Assembly (NCBI GenBank): GCA_023415575.1
Contig: JAEZKF010000018.1
Span: 1 to 64,000 of the forward strand
Direction of reading: 5' to 3'
Length of the DNA stretch: 64,000 nt
DNA from: Bacillota bacterium
GTDB taxonomy: Bacteria; Bacillota; Clostridia; Oscillospirales; Ruminococcaceae
Shown here in pieces: positions 52,573-61,348 of the stretch. Both the position numbers and the translations under genes were made by a program. The first letter of the stretch is position 1; the number at the start of each line of letters is the position of its first letter. The notes below the pieces were generated by a model that saw only the letters and a program-made list of their open reading frames with translations, had not been told where the DNA came from and searched no databases.

Positions 52573-52917
52573 ATGAACAGGTTGCCATCAGATTCCGGCA
52601 GCGTGTACTATCCTTCCCCTTCCACCGATGACCTCACTGGAAAGCTGGGCAGATATGGGCAAACCGCCCGCAGATACCTGCAGGAAAACCGCACCGATCT
52701 CTTTCGGCAGTGGCAGAAATCCGGGTATTTGCAGGAATTTTTGCTTAGCTTGGATGCACGATACGAAACATGGAAGACCAAGATGGTACAACACTTAAAA
52801 GAGAGCGAGTATACACAGACGTCAAGCCTCATGAGCAAGGCTCATGCCTACCACATTCAAACACAGGCAGACAGCTTTGTGCTTGCACTTCTACACGAAG
52901 AGTTATTAAGCCTATAA
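52573..52917 (+). CDS. TnpV-like transposon protein, orphan
   Basis: A 114-residue protein similar in plan to TnpV, the small protein found in clostridial transposons: LTGKLGRYGQTARRYLQENR, then LFRQWQKSGYLQEFLLSLDA, and a C-terminal helix pair. It is divergent and lacks the usual EWVRRMN segment. No transposase, integrase or inverted repeat lies near, so it is either a remnant or a domesticated gene. AAAGGAA precedes the ATG by ten bases, and a terminator follows, so it may still be expressed. Confidence 0.55.
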   Translation: MNRLPSDSGSVYYPSPSTDDLTGKLGRYGQTARRYLQENRTDLFRQWQKSGYLQEFLLSLDARYETWKTKMVQHLKESEYTQTSSLMSKAHAYHIQTQADSFVLALLHEELLSL

Positions 52918-52960
52918 AGTGTTAACAACATCATTGGGTACAGCAGCACCCCATTTGGGC

Positions 52961-52996
52961 AGGGTTTGGTTTTTCCAAGCCCTGCTTGATTTTATA
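52961..52996 (+). terminator. Terminator after the TnpV-like gene
   Basis: GCAGGGTTTG / CAAGCCCTGC stem with one G-T pair, then CTTGATTTTAT. Confidence 0.7.
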
Positions 52997-53002
52997 TAAA
53001 GC

Positions 53003-53034
53003 AAAACGCCCCATGAATCATGGGGCGTTTTGCT
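53003..53034. terminator. Terminator of the GH9 gene
   Basis: Perfect palindromic stem of about 15 bp, GCAAAACGCCCCATGA and its complement. It lies 18 bp beyond the GH9 stop on the minus strand. Confidence 0.9.
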
Positions 53035-53051
53035 ATTTGTAGGTGAACGGC

Positions 53052-55286
53052 CTAGTACGCCTTGGCAAAATACGACATCAAGAATACAAGCGGGGAGTTC
53101 CAGTAGATTGTAACCTCGTTGGTGGAGTAGCTCTGGCTACTGTCCGCATAGCATTGCGCAGGAGCCAGCCCTTTTAGAACAGCCCGCGCGTATGGGTCCT
53201 CCAGACTCTTGTTGGGTCCGCCTACCAGCATGCCGGGCACTGTCTTCTCTGCTGCCATCGAGGGACGGTGATGTGTGTTGTCCGGCGACTGTGAGCCGTG
53301 TCCGGTCACATAGCTGTAGGATAGGCAGTTGGTGCCAAACAGGTAGTTTAAGTGATTTGCGGCAGCCTTTTTATAAGCATCATTGGGCGCAATCTTATCT
53401 GCAAGCAGAAGCAGCATTGCGTTGTTTGCCACCGTCATGTTGCTGCCCCAAGCATAATCTGTTCCCAGCGAGATTAAGTAGCCGTCCGCATTAGCGGCTT
53501 GCAGAAGCTTGTTTGCCTCCGCAAGCAAGGCCTCCTTAATCTTTGCCGCTGTCGCAGCGTCTACCTTATCCTGTAATGTGGTCAGATAAGCATAATAGCC
53601 ATAGAAGCCTGTATTTGCCCAGCCAAGACCTCCTGCAACATTCCTTTGGAGCAGCTTTACAATCTCGTCGTTGTACTCCTTCTTTCCGGTAACCTTGAGC
53701 AGCTCACTGGCTGCCCAGAAGCGCTCGTCTTCCGTGAAGTTATCCGGGTATTCACCTGTGACAATATCAACCGGGTTTTTAAATGTTCTGTAGGAGTTTT
53801 CGAGTGTATAGCCCCAGGCCTTTTCAGCCGCAGCCAGACATTTCTTCGCAAACGCGGCATCATAGGGCTTGTAAACCTCCGAGGCCATTGCCATCACTGC
53901 GGCGAACGTTGCGGTAGCAGTGGTGGAAATCGGAGAGAGATATAACTCCTCTGTCACCTCATCCGGCATGACCTCTCCCTCAAAGTTCATTGTGGTTACC
54001 TTGTGGTACACGCCGCCCGTTTCCTTGTCCTGCATCTTGAGCATCCAATCAAGCTCATAGCGTACCTCCTCGAGGATAGCAGGTACGGATGAAGAAGCCG
54101 GATCAGCAAATGCCTGTGGATTGAGTTGATAGGCAAGCATGAGGTCAGCCGCTGCCTTTGCACCCGGAACGACATAACGGCCATAGTCGCCAGCATCGTG
54201 CCAACCACCTGATACATCAAGCTTGGTAGTGGTTCCGTAAACAGTAGCAAGGCCGGTATGGCAGGCTTTGTGTGCCCAATCCTGTGCAGTATCTGCAGAT
54301 AGCTTTTTGCCGCACCTCTGGATGTAGAAGAAGTTGAGAACATCCGCAAATGCGCTGTCATATACACTGTCAGCGATAGTAAACGGGAATGACTCGCCCA
54401 GCTTTTCTGTCTTTATCTTGTATTCGCCGGGTGTGGTCAAGGCTGAAAAATCACCGTAACGGACTGTCTGCACGGATGCGGCATCCTGAACATTTCCGGT
54501 GATGTTGCCCGAGAATACGACGCTACCCGTCTTTACATCCACTACATCAAACTTTGAGTCTTCTGCGCTGAATACGGCTATTTTACTATCCTGCGGACGG
54601 TAGCCAAGCTGATTAATGTTGATGGGCATCGCAACAGCACCGCTATCCTCCCCGACAATTTTTTCGGAGTCGTCATACATAATGAGGCTTACGTTATCAA
54701 GATAGAGCTGGTGGGGCCCGATATCGCCGTCCTCCTCATATTTGCCGATGTTAAAGGCAACGCGTGGGGCCGGGTCGGTTATCTGGTCCATCTTAAACTC
54801 AAACTCATAATGCTGCATCTCTGTGGTTATCTTGGCATATTCCTCAAGATAGCCGTAGTAGTCGCCGCCGTTCTTTTGCACACGAACGCAGATGGTACGC
54901 GGAACCGTTGCATACATATCAAAGCTCATGCGGTAACGGCAGCCCTCTTCTACACTCAGAATATCCTGATAGATTTGCACGCTGTGTCCTTTGAACCCTA
55001 TTTTCTCAAAGTCCACCTTCAGCATGCCGTTTTCTACGCTGTTTTTGCTAGCTCCGCCGCTCTCGTAATAGGCGTACCATTCGTTCATATCGTTGTCGAA
55101 TCCGCCGTTTACAATCATCTCGCCGTTTGTCGGTTCTTCAACCGGTGCCGATACCTCTTCTACTACCGGTTCGGAAGAGGACGGGATAGGCATTTCCTCC
55201 TCGGACGATTCCGCTATCGGTTGTGCCGGAGCACAACAACACAAAAGCAGTAAAACTGCTATAAGAATTGCGAGAATTCGTTTCAT
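53052..55286 (-). CDS. GH9 family glycoside hydrolase, cell-bound
   Basis: A 744-residue exported enzyme, probably an endo- or exo-acting beta-glucanase. Order: hydrophobic signal with a Cys cluster (LLLLCCCAPAQ, likely lipoprotein), Ser/Glu/Pro linker, CBM4/9-type binding domain (about 50-205, EMIVNGGFDNDMNEWYAYYE), an Ig-like CelD N domain (about 215-305), and the GH9 barrel (about 310-744). Catalytic parts are DVSGGWHDAGDYGRYV (base), TGHGSQSPDNTHHRPS and the acid Glu in STNEVTIYWNSPL. No dockerin is present, so it works outside a cellulosome. It lies after the LacI-controlled importer but beyond a terminator, with its own promoter. Confidence 0.94.
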   Translation of the reverse strand: MKRILAILIAVLLLLCCCAPAQPIAESSEEEMPIPSSSEPVVEEVSAPVEEPTNGEMIVNGGFDNDMNEWYAYYESGGASKNSVENGMLKVDFEKIGFKGHSVQIYQDILSVEEGCRYRMSFDMYATVPRTICVRVQKNGGDYYGYLEEYAKITTEMQHYEFEFKMDQITDPAPRVAFNIGKYEEDGDIGPHQLYLDNVSLIMYDDSEKIVGEDSGAVAMPININQLGYRPQDSKIAVFSAEDSKFDVVDVKTGSVVFSGNITGNVQDAASVQTVRYGDFSALTTPGEYKIKTEKLGESFPFTIADSVYDSAFADVLNFFYIQRCGKKLSADTAQDWAHKACHTGLATVYGTTTKLDVSGGWHDAGDYGRYVVPGAKAAADLMLAYQLNPQAFADPASSSVPAILEEVRYELDWMLKMQDKETGGVYHKVTTMNFEGEVMPDEVTEELYLSPISTTATATFAAVMAMASEVYKPYDAAFAKKCLAAAEKAWGYTLENSYRTFKNPVDIVTGEYPDNFTEDERFWAASELLKVTGKKEYNDEIVKLLQRNVAGGLGWANTGFYGYYAYLTTLQDKVDAATAAKIKEALLAEANKLLQAANADGYLISLGTDYAWGSNMTVANNAMLLLLADKIAPNDAYKKAAANHLNYLFGTNCLSYSYVTGHGSQSPDNTHHRPSMAAEKTVPGMLVGGPNKSLEDPYARAVLKGLAPAQCYADSSQSYSTNEVTIYWNSPLVFLMSYFAKAY

Positions 55287-55368
55287 ATTGGCATCCTCCT
55301 CGTTGTTTGGTCACACGATGTATATACATGCCAAGTTAGGATTTTGATGGGATTAAAATGCATGCAGA

Positions 55369-55418
55369 AATAAGTGCCGCTTCTATTATGGATTCATATC
55401 ACAGAAACGGCACTTATT
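55369..55418 (-). promoter_or_regulatory. Hairpin in the GH9 leader
   Basis: Perfect 11-bp stem AATAAGTGCCG / CGGCACTTATT around a 28-base loop, extended by TTTCT / AGAAA pairs within the loop. On the minus strand TTTCTGC follows. It is in the leader if the promoter at 55456 is right and might act as an attenuator. Confidence 0.45.
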
Positions 55419-55455
55419 CCAAAAGAGAAATATGAAGGTTTTAGAAATTAGCGTA

Positions 55456-55483
55456 ATGATAAAATAGGTATTGTAAGTGAAAA
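55456..55483 (-). promoter_or_regulatory. Probable GH9 promoter
   Basis: Minus strand TTTTCA (55478-55483), 16-bp spacer, TATCAT (55456-55461). It starts right at the end of the importer terminator. Confidence 0.4.
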
Positions 55484-55516
55484 CATAAACCGCCAGCTGA
55501 TTGGCGGTTTATGTTT
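55481..55516 (-). terminator. Terminator of the importer operon
   Basis: Perfect 15-bp stem AAACATAAACCGCCA and its complement with a 6-base loop, T-rich on the right and A-rich on the left, 26 bp after the permease stop. Confidence 0.85.
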
Positions 55517-55542
55517 TTGAACAGCAGGACATACCGCCTGTG

Positions 55543-56391
55543 TTATTCTTTTACACCGCCCAATGCAACGCCTGCGATGATGTACTTCGATAAGAGGAAG
55601 TAGATGACAAACAGGGGGAGCACCGTAAGTGTAAGTCCCAGATAGATGGAACCAAACTCGGTCTTGTAGATATCGCCTCTGAGCAAGCTTACCATGATAG
55701 GCATGGTGTACTTCTGCTTATCTGTCAAGAGTACCAGCGGCATAAACAGGTTGTTCCAACTGGTAACAAAGCCGAAGATAGCTTGTGTTGCAAGAGCCGG
55801 TTTCATGATTGGCAAAATGATTCGGTTAAAGGCATAAAACTCACCGGCGCCATCGATACGCGCAGAGTCTACGATATCAAGCGAAAGAGTTGCTAATAGA
55901 TACTGCCTCATGAAGAACACAACGGCAGGTGCCGCAATTCCGGGAAGAATCAGCGGCAGGAAGTTGTTTGTCCAGCCCAGCTTATACATGAACTGATAGA
56001 AACCGATACTCGACATCTGCGCGGGTACCATCAATACAGCCAAGATAAAGGTAAAGAACGGCTGGCGCAACCTCCAGTTATATGCCACAAGGGCATATGC
56101 TGTAAGAGAGGAGAAGTAAATAGTACAGATTGTTGCACAGGTAGAAATAATAACCGAGTTAACAAAGCCAACTAGAGGGTTGAAGCTTTTACTAATGAGT
56201 ACCTTGAAGTTATTATACAGATACTTCGAAGGAATAAGAGAAATAGCGGTCTGCTGAATCTCATAGGTGGAGCGTGTAGCATTCACAATCATAACCCAGA
56301 AAGGGAATATGCTTAGAATGCAGAGGAAGATGCAGACAATATAGATAATTGTCTTTTTCACGCCGTGGGACATACCTGACTTGTGACTCAT
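55543..56391 (-). CDS. Carbohydrate ABC permease (MalG-like)
   Basis: A 282-residue membrane subunit with six hydrophobic segments. The EAA coupling loop is DSARIDGAGEFYAFNRIILPIMKPAL, typical of the CUT1 family. It overlaps the MalF-like gene by four bases. With the partner permease and the binding protein it should import an oligosaccharide; no ATPase gene is present, so a shared MsmK/MalK-type ATPase elsewhere is assumed. Confidence 0.93.
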   Translation of the reverse strand: MSHKSGMSHGVKKTIIYIVCIFLCILSIFPFWVMIVNATRSTYEIQQTAISLIPSKYLYNNFKVLISKSFNPLVGFVNSVIISTCATICTIYFSSLTAYALVAYNWRLRQPFFTFILAVLMVPAQMSSIGFYQFMYKLGWTNNFLPLILPGIAAPAVVFFMRQYLLATLSLDIVDSARIDGAGEFYAFNRIILPIMKPALATQAIFGFVTSWNNLFMPLVLLTDKQKYTMPIMVSLLRGDIYKTEFGSIYLGLTLTVLPLFVIYFLLSKYIIAGVALGGVKE

Positions 56392-57365
56392 GCTCTGCCC
56401 CTCCTCATATTCTTTTCCGCTTTTCTAAGAGCTCTTAGCTCCTTTTGCTGTTTAATCGCATCCATATCACGCATGACATAGAACAGAATAGCCGACAAAA
56501 TGATAATGATAACAAACAATATCATACTAGCGGCCGATGCACGGTTGTACAAGCGGCTTGAGCCAAACGCCTGATTGTAAATAAACACGCTGGTAGTAAG
56601 CGTCGCGTTATCAGGACCGCCATTACCGCCAACAATAAACATCTTCGGGATATCGAACATCTGCAATCCGCCGATCATACTGGTAACCAGCGTATAGAGA
56701 AGAATCGTCCTAAGGTTAGGTATTGTAATGAGGAAGAACTTCTGCGTGTTTGACGCACCATCAATCTCCGCCGCCTCATAAAGAGTGGGATTGATGCCCA
56801 TAATACCTGCAATCAGCACGATCATCGTATTTCCATACCACATCCAAAACTGAATGAAGGATACGATAAATCTTGCCGTCCACCGTTGGATTAAGAAATG
56901 CTCTGGTTCTTGAAGAACACCGAACAGGATCAGCAAATCGTTTATCGGGCCTTTCGGATATGCAAACAGCGAGTTAAAAAGAATCGCTATGGTTGCTGCC
57001 GTAATAATATTCGGCAGGTATATAAGTACCTTAAACAAACCCTGGCCTTTAATCTTTATCCGATTGTTGGTAAACCAGGCTGCTAGTAAAAGTGCAAGCG
57101 CAAGCTGAGGAATAAAGTTTACAATCCACATCAGGGCTGTGTTAAACAAGGAGATCTGAAAGGAGGGCGCTGAGAGAACATCTTTAAAATTCGCAAATGG
57201 GTCGCTTAAAAAGTGAATCTCCGTTTTGCCCAATCCTTTAAGATCAGTAAACCCGATTATAAGCGTGTAGACAATGGGATACAGAGTAAATACAAGGAAC
57301 GCAAGCACGAACGGTATCGAAAAGATGTAGCCGTATTTCGCGTAGCTAACGCTCTTGCGGCGCAT
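56388..57365 (-). CDS. Carbohydrate ABC permease (MalF-like)
   Basis: A 325-residue CUT1 membrane subunit with six to seven hydrophobic segments. The coupling loop is YEAAEIDGASNTQKFFLITIPNL. It has a basic C-terminal tail (RALRKAEKNMRRGRA). The gene follows the binding protein after an intercistronic hairpin and overlaps the MalG-like gene. The pair imports an oligosaccharide whose nature is suggested only by the nearby GH9 enzyme. Confidence 0.93.
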   Translation of the reverse strand: MRRKSVSYAKYGYIFSIPFVLAFLVFTLYPIVYTLIIGFTDLKGLGKTEIHFLSDPFANFKDVLSAPSFQISLFNTALMWIVNFIPQLALALLLAAWFTNNRIKIKGQGLFKVLIYLPNIITAATIAILFNSLFAYPKGPINDLLILFGVLQEPEHFLIQRWTARFIVSFIQFWMWYGNTMIVLIAGIMGINPTLYEAAEIDGASNTQKFFLITIPNLRTILLYTLVTSMIGGLQMFDIPKMFIVGGNGGPDNATLTTSVFIYNQAFGSSRLYNRASAASMILFVIIIILSAILFYVMRDMDAIKQQKELRALRKAEKNMRRGRA

Positions 57366-57420
57366 AAGCGTTCACCTCCGGTATAGTGCGTAATGCTTTG
57401 ATTTCGTCAGTTACAAAAAC

Positions 57421-57446
57421 GGGGCGGACGGAAAGGCGTCCGCCCC
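57421..57446 (-). promoter_or_regulatory. Intercistronic hairpin after the binding-protein gene
   Basis: GGGGCGGACG / CGTCCGCCCC 10-bp stem with a 6-base loop, 16 bp after the stop. There is no strong T tail, so it probably raises the binding protein to permease ratio rather than stopping transcription. Confidence 0.7.
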
Positions 57447-57461
57447 ATAATCGGGTTTGGA

Positions 57462-58916
57462 TTATTCTACAGGGATTGCGAGGGTGTCAGCTACCTGAGA
57501 CTTGAAGTCAGCAAGAGCCTGCTCTCTGGACTTCTGACCAGCAGCATACTGACGAACCTGGTCACGCCAGATGATGTTGATGGACTCATCGCTCGGAGTG
57601 AGGTTCTTACCGGAAGCAAACTGACCAGCGGGAACGAATACGTCAAACATGTTCTGACCGCCGAGGAAGTCGAGCTTACCGTCAGACTTAGCCATTACAG
57701 TACCGGAAGCAACGGTGTCCTTGGTGCCGCCAGGGCCGTTGAGGGTGCCGTTCGCCCAGAAGTACTGGAGACCGGTGTCGGAGCTGTCGAGGGTGATCCA
57801 CTCAATGATCTTGCCTGCAGAAGCGGGAACCTTGGTGTCCTTGTTAGCGAATACCCATGTGCCGCCCCAGAAGAAGCCTACAGGAGGCTCACATACTGCC
57901 CAGTCGCCATAGGTGCCGCCAGCCTTAACAAAGTTGCCATTCTCATCATACTCTGCGCCAGAGTTCTTAGCCAGAACGTAGTTGATGAGCCATGCGGGAC
58001 CGAAGAAACCAAAGATCTTCTTAGGACCAGCGTCCTTCATGTCTGCATACCAAGCATCCTGCCAGTCCTGGGTGTCGTTGTGATAGCCATTTTCCTTGAG
58101 CATCTTGGACTGATCAAGGAAAGCCTCACGCTTCGGGTCGATGTAGAGCTTGCCGTCTACAATCCAGCCCTTCTCGGAGCTGTTCTCAACGGGATGCCAC
58201 AGGTCACCGTCACCGGAAACGATGCCGTAACCCTTAGCCTTGAGCTCTTCAGCTGCTGCGAAGAACTTATCCCAGCCGGGACCGATCTTGTCTTTAATAA
58301 CTGCGGGATCATCGGTGCCCCATACATCCTGCGCGATGGAACGACGATAGATGTAAGCGCCACCGGTAGCCTGATAGCCGAGACCAACAACTGCGCCATC
58401 AGTAGGTCTTGTGCCGATTTCGATTGTGTACTTAGCAATGTCTGCTTCCTTGATCTTAGCGTCTACATCGATGCCGAGATCCTTATAAGCAGCGGCATAC
58501 TGAGCGCCTTCGCCCTGAGCATACTTCAGAACAAATGCTGCTTCAGCTGCATAGATGTCGGGAGCATCTGCGCCACCGGTTGCAAGAGCAGCGTCCAGAG
58601 CGGGCTGATAAGCACCGTCGGTGGTAGCAATGATGGTTTCCTTAATCTCGAGACCGAAATCAGGATTAACCTCTTTAAACTTGGTCATCATCTTGGGAAT
58701 TTCATCTGTGAAGGACCACAGATTGAGCTGCTTTACGCTGGGGTCATCGGTTACGCCTTCTGCTACGGGAGTGTCATCCGCGGGAGCGTCAGTGCCCGGA
58801 GTAGCAGACGGAGTGTTGCTCGGCGCTGCGGGGCTGCTGGAGCAACCAGTCAGGCCAAGAGCCATTACCATAGCCAGAGCTAACAGTAATGATACGATAC
58901 GGGTTACATTTTTCAT
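57462..58916 (-). CDS. Extracellular carbohydrate-binding lipoprotein (CUT1)
   Basis: A 484-residue type 1 binding protein for an oligosaccharide ABC importer. The lipobox is LGLTGC; a Ser/Pro/Thr/Ala linker (about 25-60) follows. The mature domain contains KQLNLWSFTDEIPKMM, ADAPDIYAAEAAF and the sugar-binding Trp-rich late part (FFWGGTWVFANKDTKVP). It is followed by a hairpin and the permeases and preceded by lacI-type gene, with only 70 bp between. GAAGGAGGA precedes the ATG. Confidence 0.94.
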   Translation of the reverse strand: MKNVTRIVSLLLALAMVMALGLTGCSSSPAAPSNTPSATPGTDAPADDTPVAEGVTDDPSVKQLNLWSFTDEIPKMMTKFKEVNPDFGLEIKETIIATTDGAYQPALDAALATGGADAPDIYAAEAAFVLKYAQGEGAQYAAAYKDLGIDVDAKIKEADIAKYTIEIGTRPTDGAVVGLGYQATGGAYIYRRSIAQDVWGTDDPAVIKDKIGPGWDKFFAAAEELKAKGYGIVSGDGDLWHPVENSSEKGWIVDGKLYIDPKREAFLDQSKMLKENGYHNDTQDWQDAWYADMKDAGPKKIFGFFGPAWLINYVLAKNSGAEYDENGNFVKAGGTYGDWAVCEPPVGFFWGGTWVFANKDTKVPASAGKIIEWITLDSSDTGLQYFWANGTLNGPGGTKDTVASGTVMAKSDGKLDFLGGQNMFDVFVPAGQFASGKNLTPSDESINIIWRDQVRQYAAGQKSREQALADFKSQVADTLAIPVE

Positions 58917-58986
58917 TGGTGTTTTTCCTCCTTCGATAATCGGGTTCTGATTCCGAACGATAGAACCTTCTCAAAAGCGCAAAGAA

Positions 58987-60003
58987 TCATACTTCGACTA
59001 GATTCTTTACCGACGCGCCTTCAAGAAATTTGCCATATATAACAACCCTCTCGGTAAGGGTAGTTACCGGATGTTCAATGAGCTGTATCAGCTGTACAGC
59101 CGCCTCTTTTCCCAAACGCTTTGTGTCCTGCTGGAAGGTGGTAAGCTTGGGCTTTAACACCTGGGAGATAAACAAGCCGTCATATCCCATAACGGATATA
59201 TCGTCTGGTACGCGCAGGCCTGCTTCTTCAATCGCGTTTAGCCCGCCTACTGCGGCAAAGTCGTCCGGAAAGAGGATGCAGGTCGGACGATCTGCAAGGG
59301 CCAGCAAGCGTTTGGTTGCCTGCCGCGTGGCTTCGGGCTCCTGATAAGCCCCCTCCTGCAGGTATTCAAACGGTACCCGGAGGTTTAAATCCGCCATCGT
59401 TTTGTAAAAGCTGCCTAAGCGGCTTTCGGTCACAGCGCTCTTTCTGCCGTGTACGTAAGCAATCTTGCGGTGACCTTTTGAGTATGCGTATTCAATGAGT
59501 TCGCGCATACCGTTGCGATTGGCTGATACGATGGATGTTCTGTTATTAAACACGTGGTCAATGGTGACCAGCGGGATATCGCTGTTTACAAGCTCAATAA
59601 CCGCAGGATGGGAAAACTCGACACAAGCGGCAACCACGCCGTCTACCTTTCTGTAAAGGCAGTGTTCTAAATAGGACATGCTCTTGTTGCCGATGTTGTG
59701 GCTGATAAACGTAATATCGTAGCCGCGGCTTTCGGCCTCTACCTTAAAGCTGTCAAGGACCTGTGCGAAATAAGGGTGGGTTAAGCCGCTTTGCGCTTCA
59801 TCCACAAACAAAACGCCCAAATTATATGTACGATTTGTTTTGAGGGCACGCGCTTGCGAGTTCGGGAAGTAACCCATCTGCTCCGCGGTTTTGCACACAA
59901 GGTCTTTGGTTGCCTTGCTGACATCGCTGTAGCCATTGAGCGCCTTGCTCACCGTGGCAACCGAAACGCCGCATGCAGCGGAGATATCTCTGATTGTAAC
60001 CAT
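58987..60003 (-). CDS. LacI-family transcriptional regulator
   Basis: A 338-residue repressor: LacI helix-turn-helix (MVTIRDISAACGVSVATVSKALNGYSDVS) and a periplasmic-binding-type sensor (VLFVDEAQSGLTHPYF, ILFPDDFAAVGGLNAI). It is first in the unit; there is no room for a promoter before the binding-protein gene, so LacI, binding protein and permeases form one transcript. Several CGAAAAC/GTTTTCG-type sites lie upstream, one just after the transcription start, so it should repress itself and the importer until a sugar binds. Confidence 0.95.
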   Translation of the reverse strand: MVTIRDISAACGVSVATVSKALNGYSDVSKATKDLVCKTAEQMGYFPNSQARALKTNRTYNLGVLFVDEAQSGLTHPYFAQVLDSFKVEAESRGYDITFISHNIGNKSMSYLEHCLYRKVDGVVAACVEFSHPAVIELVNSDIPLVTIDHVFNNRTSIVSANRNGMRELIEYAYSKGHRKIAYVHGRKSAVTESRLGSFYKTMADLNLRVPFEYLQEGAYQEPEATRQATKRLLALADRPTCILFPDDFAAVGGLNAIEEAGLRVPDDISVMGYDGLFISQVLKPKLTTFQQDTKRLGKEAAVQLIQLIEHPVTTLTERVVIYGKFLEGASVKNLVEV

Positions 60004-60065
60004 TCTCGTGTGTGCCCCTATACAAGTTTACTAAATATCGCAAACGCCTAAAACAAGTTAAGCAT

Positions 60066-60113
60066 AAAACGTTTTCGTAAGCACATTATATATCAATACA
60101 TGAACAAAAGCAA
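60066..60113 (-). promoter_or_regulatory. LacI operon promoter with operator
   Basis: Minus strand TTGCTT (60108-60113), 17-bp spacer, TATAAT (60085-60090). AAAACGTTTT with flanking CGA (60066-60077) lies just after the transcript start, the usual place for a LacI-family operator. Confidence 0.78.
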
Positions 60114-60150
60114 GACTGTTTTTTAAAAAACTATAAATTTTACACATAAA

Positions 60151-60451
60151 TTTTCGCGAAAACGATTACAACATTGTGATTGTGCGATTTTGTTAACACA
60201 CTTCGTGGAAGCGAAAACCAGGTTTTCGTTTCCACTTTCGAAAACTCCTAGATTTTTATTCGAAAATATTCGTGTATACCCTTCTAAATTTGACAGCAAG
60301 TCCTTGTGGATTATGCATATTTAATTTGCAATAATTGCGCCAATTTATTGCGCAATTATTACAAAATTATTGAGTTGCGCTAAGAAACAAGTCTAGTAAA
60401 TGTATAATTTAATGAATATTTTGAATTGGCTTGTATCCGAAACCGTTTTCG
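60151..60451. promoter_or_regulatory. Array of further LacI-type sites
   Basis: The 530-bp AT-rich gap between lacI-type and metallopeptidase genes holds more such sites: TTTTCGCGAAAA (60151-60162), perfect CGAAAACC-A-GGTTTTCG (60212-60228), TTTCGAAA (60236-60243), a half-site pair at 60259-60272 and CGAAACCGTTTTCG (60438-60451). Five sites so close suggest looping or more than one regulator. The rest of the gap shows inverted repeats such as TTGCGCAA but no gene. Confidence 0.65.
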
Positions 60452-60530
60452 ATTTGAGGATAAAATTTGCAATTTTAATGTTCATGATGCACAACATTTA
60501 GCGGTTGAAACTTGCTATTTGTTACACATA

Positions 60531-60560
60531 TTGACCCTTAATGCTTTTTGCGTGTATGAT
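60531..60560 (+). promoter_or_regulatory. Promoter of the metallopeptidase gene
   Basis: TTGACC (60531-60536), 18-bp spacer, TATGAT (60555-60560). It places the start of transcription after the first in-frame ATG at 60541, so the ATG at 60595 must be used. Confidence 0.65.
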
Positions 60561-60594
60561 AGACTTACAAAAGCCAGTCGAAAGGGCATTAAGT

Positions 60595-61293
60595 ATGAAG
60601 GCCGAAGGCAAACCGCAATCTTTTTGCTACCACATTGTGCGAAAACGAGTAAAGAATATCAATCTGCATATTACACAAGATGGCGAGGTTTGGGTTTCCG
60701 CCCCGCGCAATGTGTCTGCCAAAACAATTGATGCTTTTGTTAACCAAAAGGCTGATTGGATTGCAAAGGCACGCAGCAAGATAACACAGCACGCAGGCCT
60801 TTCCTTCTTTGACGGAAGCAAGGTGCTCCTGTTTGGCGAGTATGTTCCGGTCATAGCCACCGCAGGCAGTGTAACCCGCGCAGAGCTAAAGAACGGTTCA
60901 CTGGCCGTCACCCTGCCAGACCCAGAGGACGCGGAATCGGTTGCCAAGGTAGTGGACGACTGGCTCTATACATATAGCGGCGAGGTGTTTGAACGGCTTG
61001 GAGAATCCGTGTTTGCGATGTTTGCCTCGCTTTACAAGCCCAAACCCCAGCTTCGTGCACGACGTATGAAGGCACGGTGGGGCAGCTGTCATCCGCAAAA
61101 GGGATTGATTCTCTTAAGTCACCGCCTTGTCTGTGCACCGCCCGAATGTATACAGTACGTCCTAGCACACGAGTTCGCCCACCTTGTTCACCCGAACCAC
61201 TCCCCTGCCTTTTACAGCCTGCTTTCGGATGTGATGCCCGACCACAAAAGCCGCCGCGCCCTGCTTAGTCAATACTCGGGTGTAATGCGATAA
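60595..61293 (+). CDS. YgjP/SprT-like zinc metallopeptidase (DUF45)
   Basis: A 232-residue protein of the M48-related DUF45 (WLM/YgjP) family. The metal site is HEFAHLVHPNHSPAFY near the C-terminus, with the HExxH pair and third His; RRMKARWGSCHPQKGLILLSHRLV is the family's conserved strand before it. The start at MKAEGKPQ is set by AAAGGG and by the promoter. Homologues are found near restriction or helicase genes in other genomes, but none is nearby. The cellular role is unknown. Confidence 0.9.
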   Translation: MKAEGKPQSFCYHIVRKRVKNINLHITQDGEVWVSAPRNVSAKTIDAFVNQKADWIAKARSKITQHAGLSFFDGSKVLLFGEYVPVIATAGSVTRAELKNGSLAVTLPDPEDAESVAKVVDDWLYTYSGEVFERLGESVFAMFASLYKPKPQLRARRMKARWGSCHPQKGLILLSHRLVCAPPECIQYVLAHEFAHLVHPNHSPAFYSLLSDVMPDHKSRRALLSQYSGVMR

Positions 61294-61338
61294 GAAAGCC
61301 CGCAGGAAGAATGCAACCAGCATTCCCCTGCGGGCTTC
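61294..61338. terminator. Terminator between convergent genes
   Basis: AAGCCCGCAGG / CCTGCGGGCTT stem with an inner AATGC / GCATT stem and T-rich sequence on the plus strand. It serves the metallopeptidase and the FtsX-like gene. Confidence 0.88.
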
Positions 61339-61348
61339 GTTTATGTTA

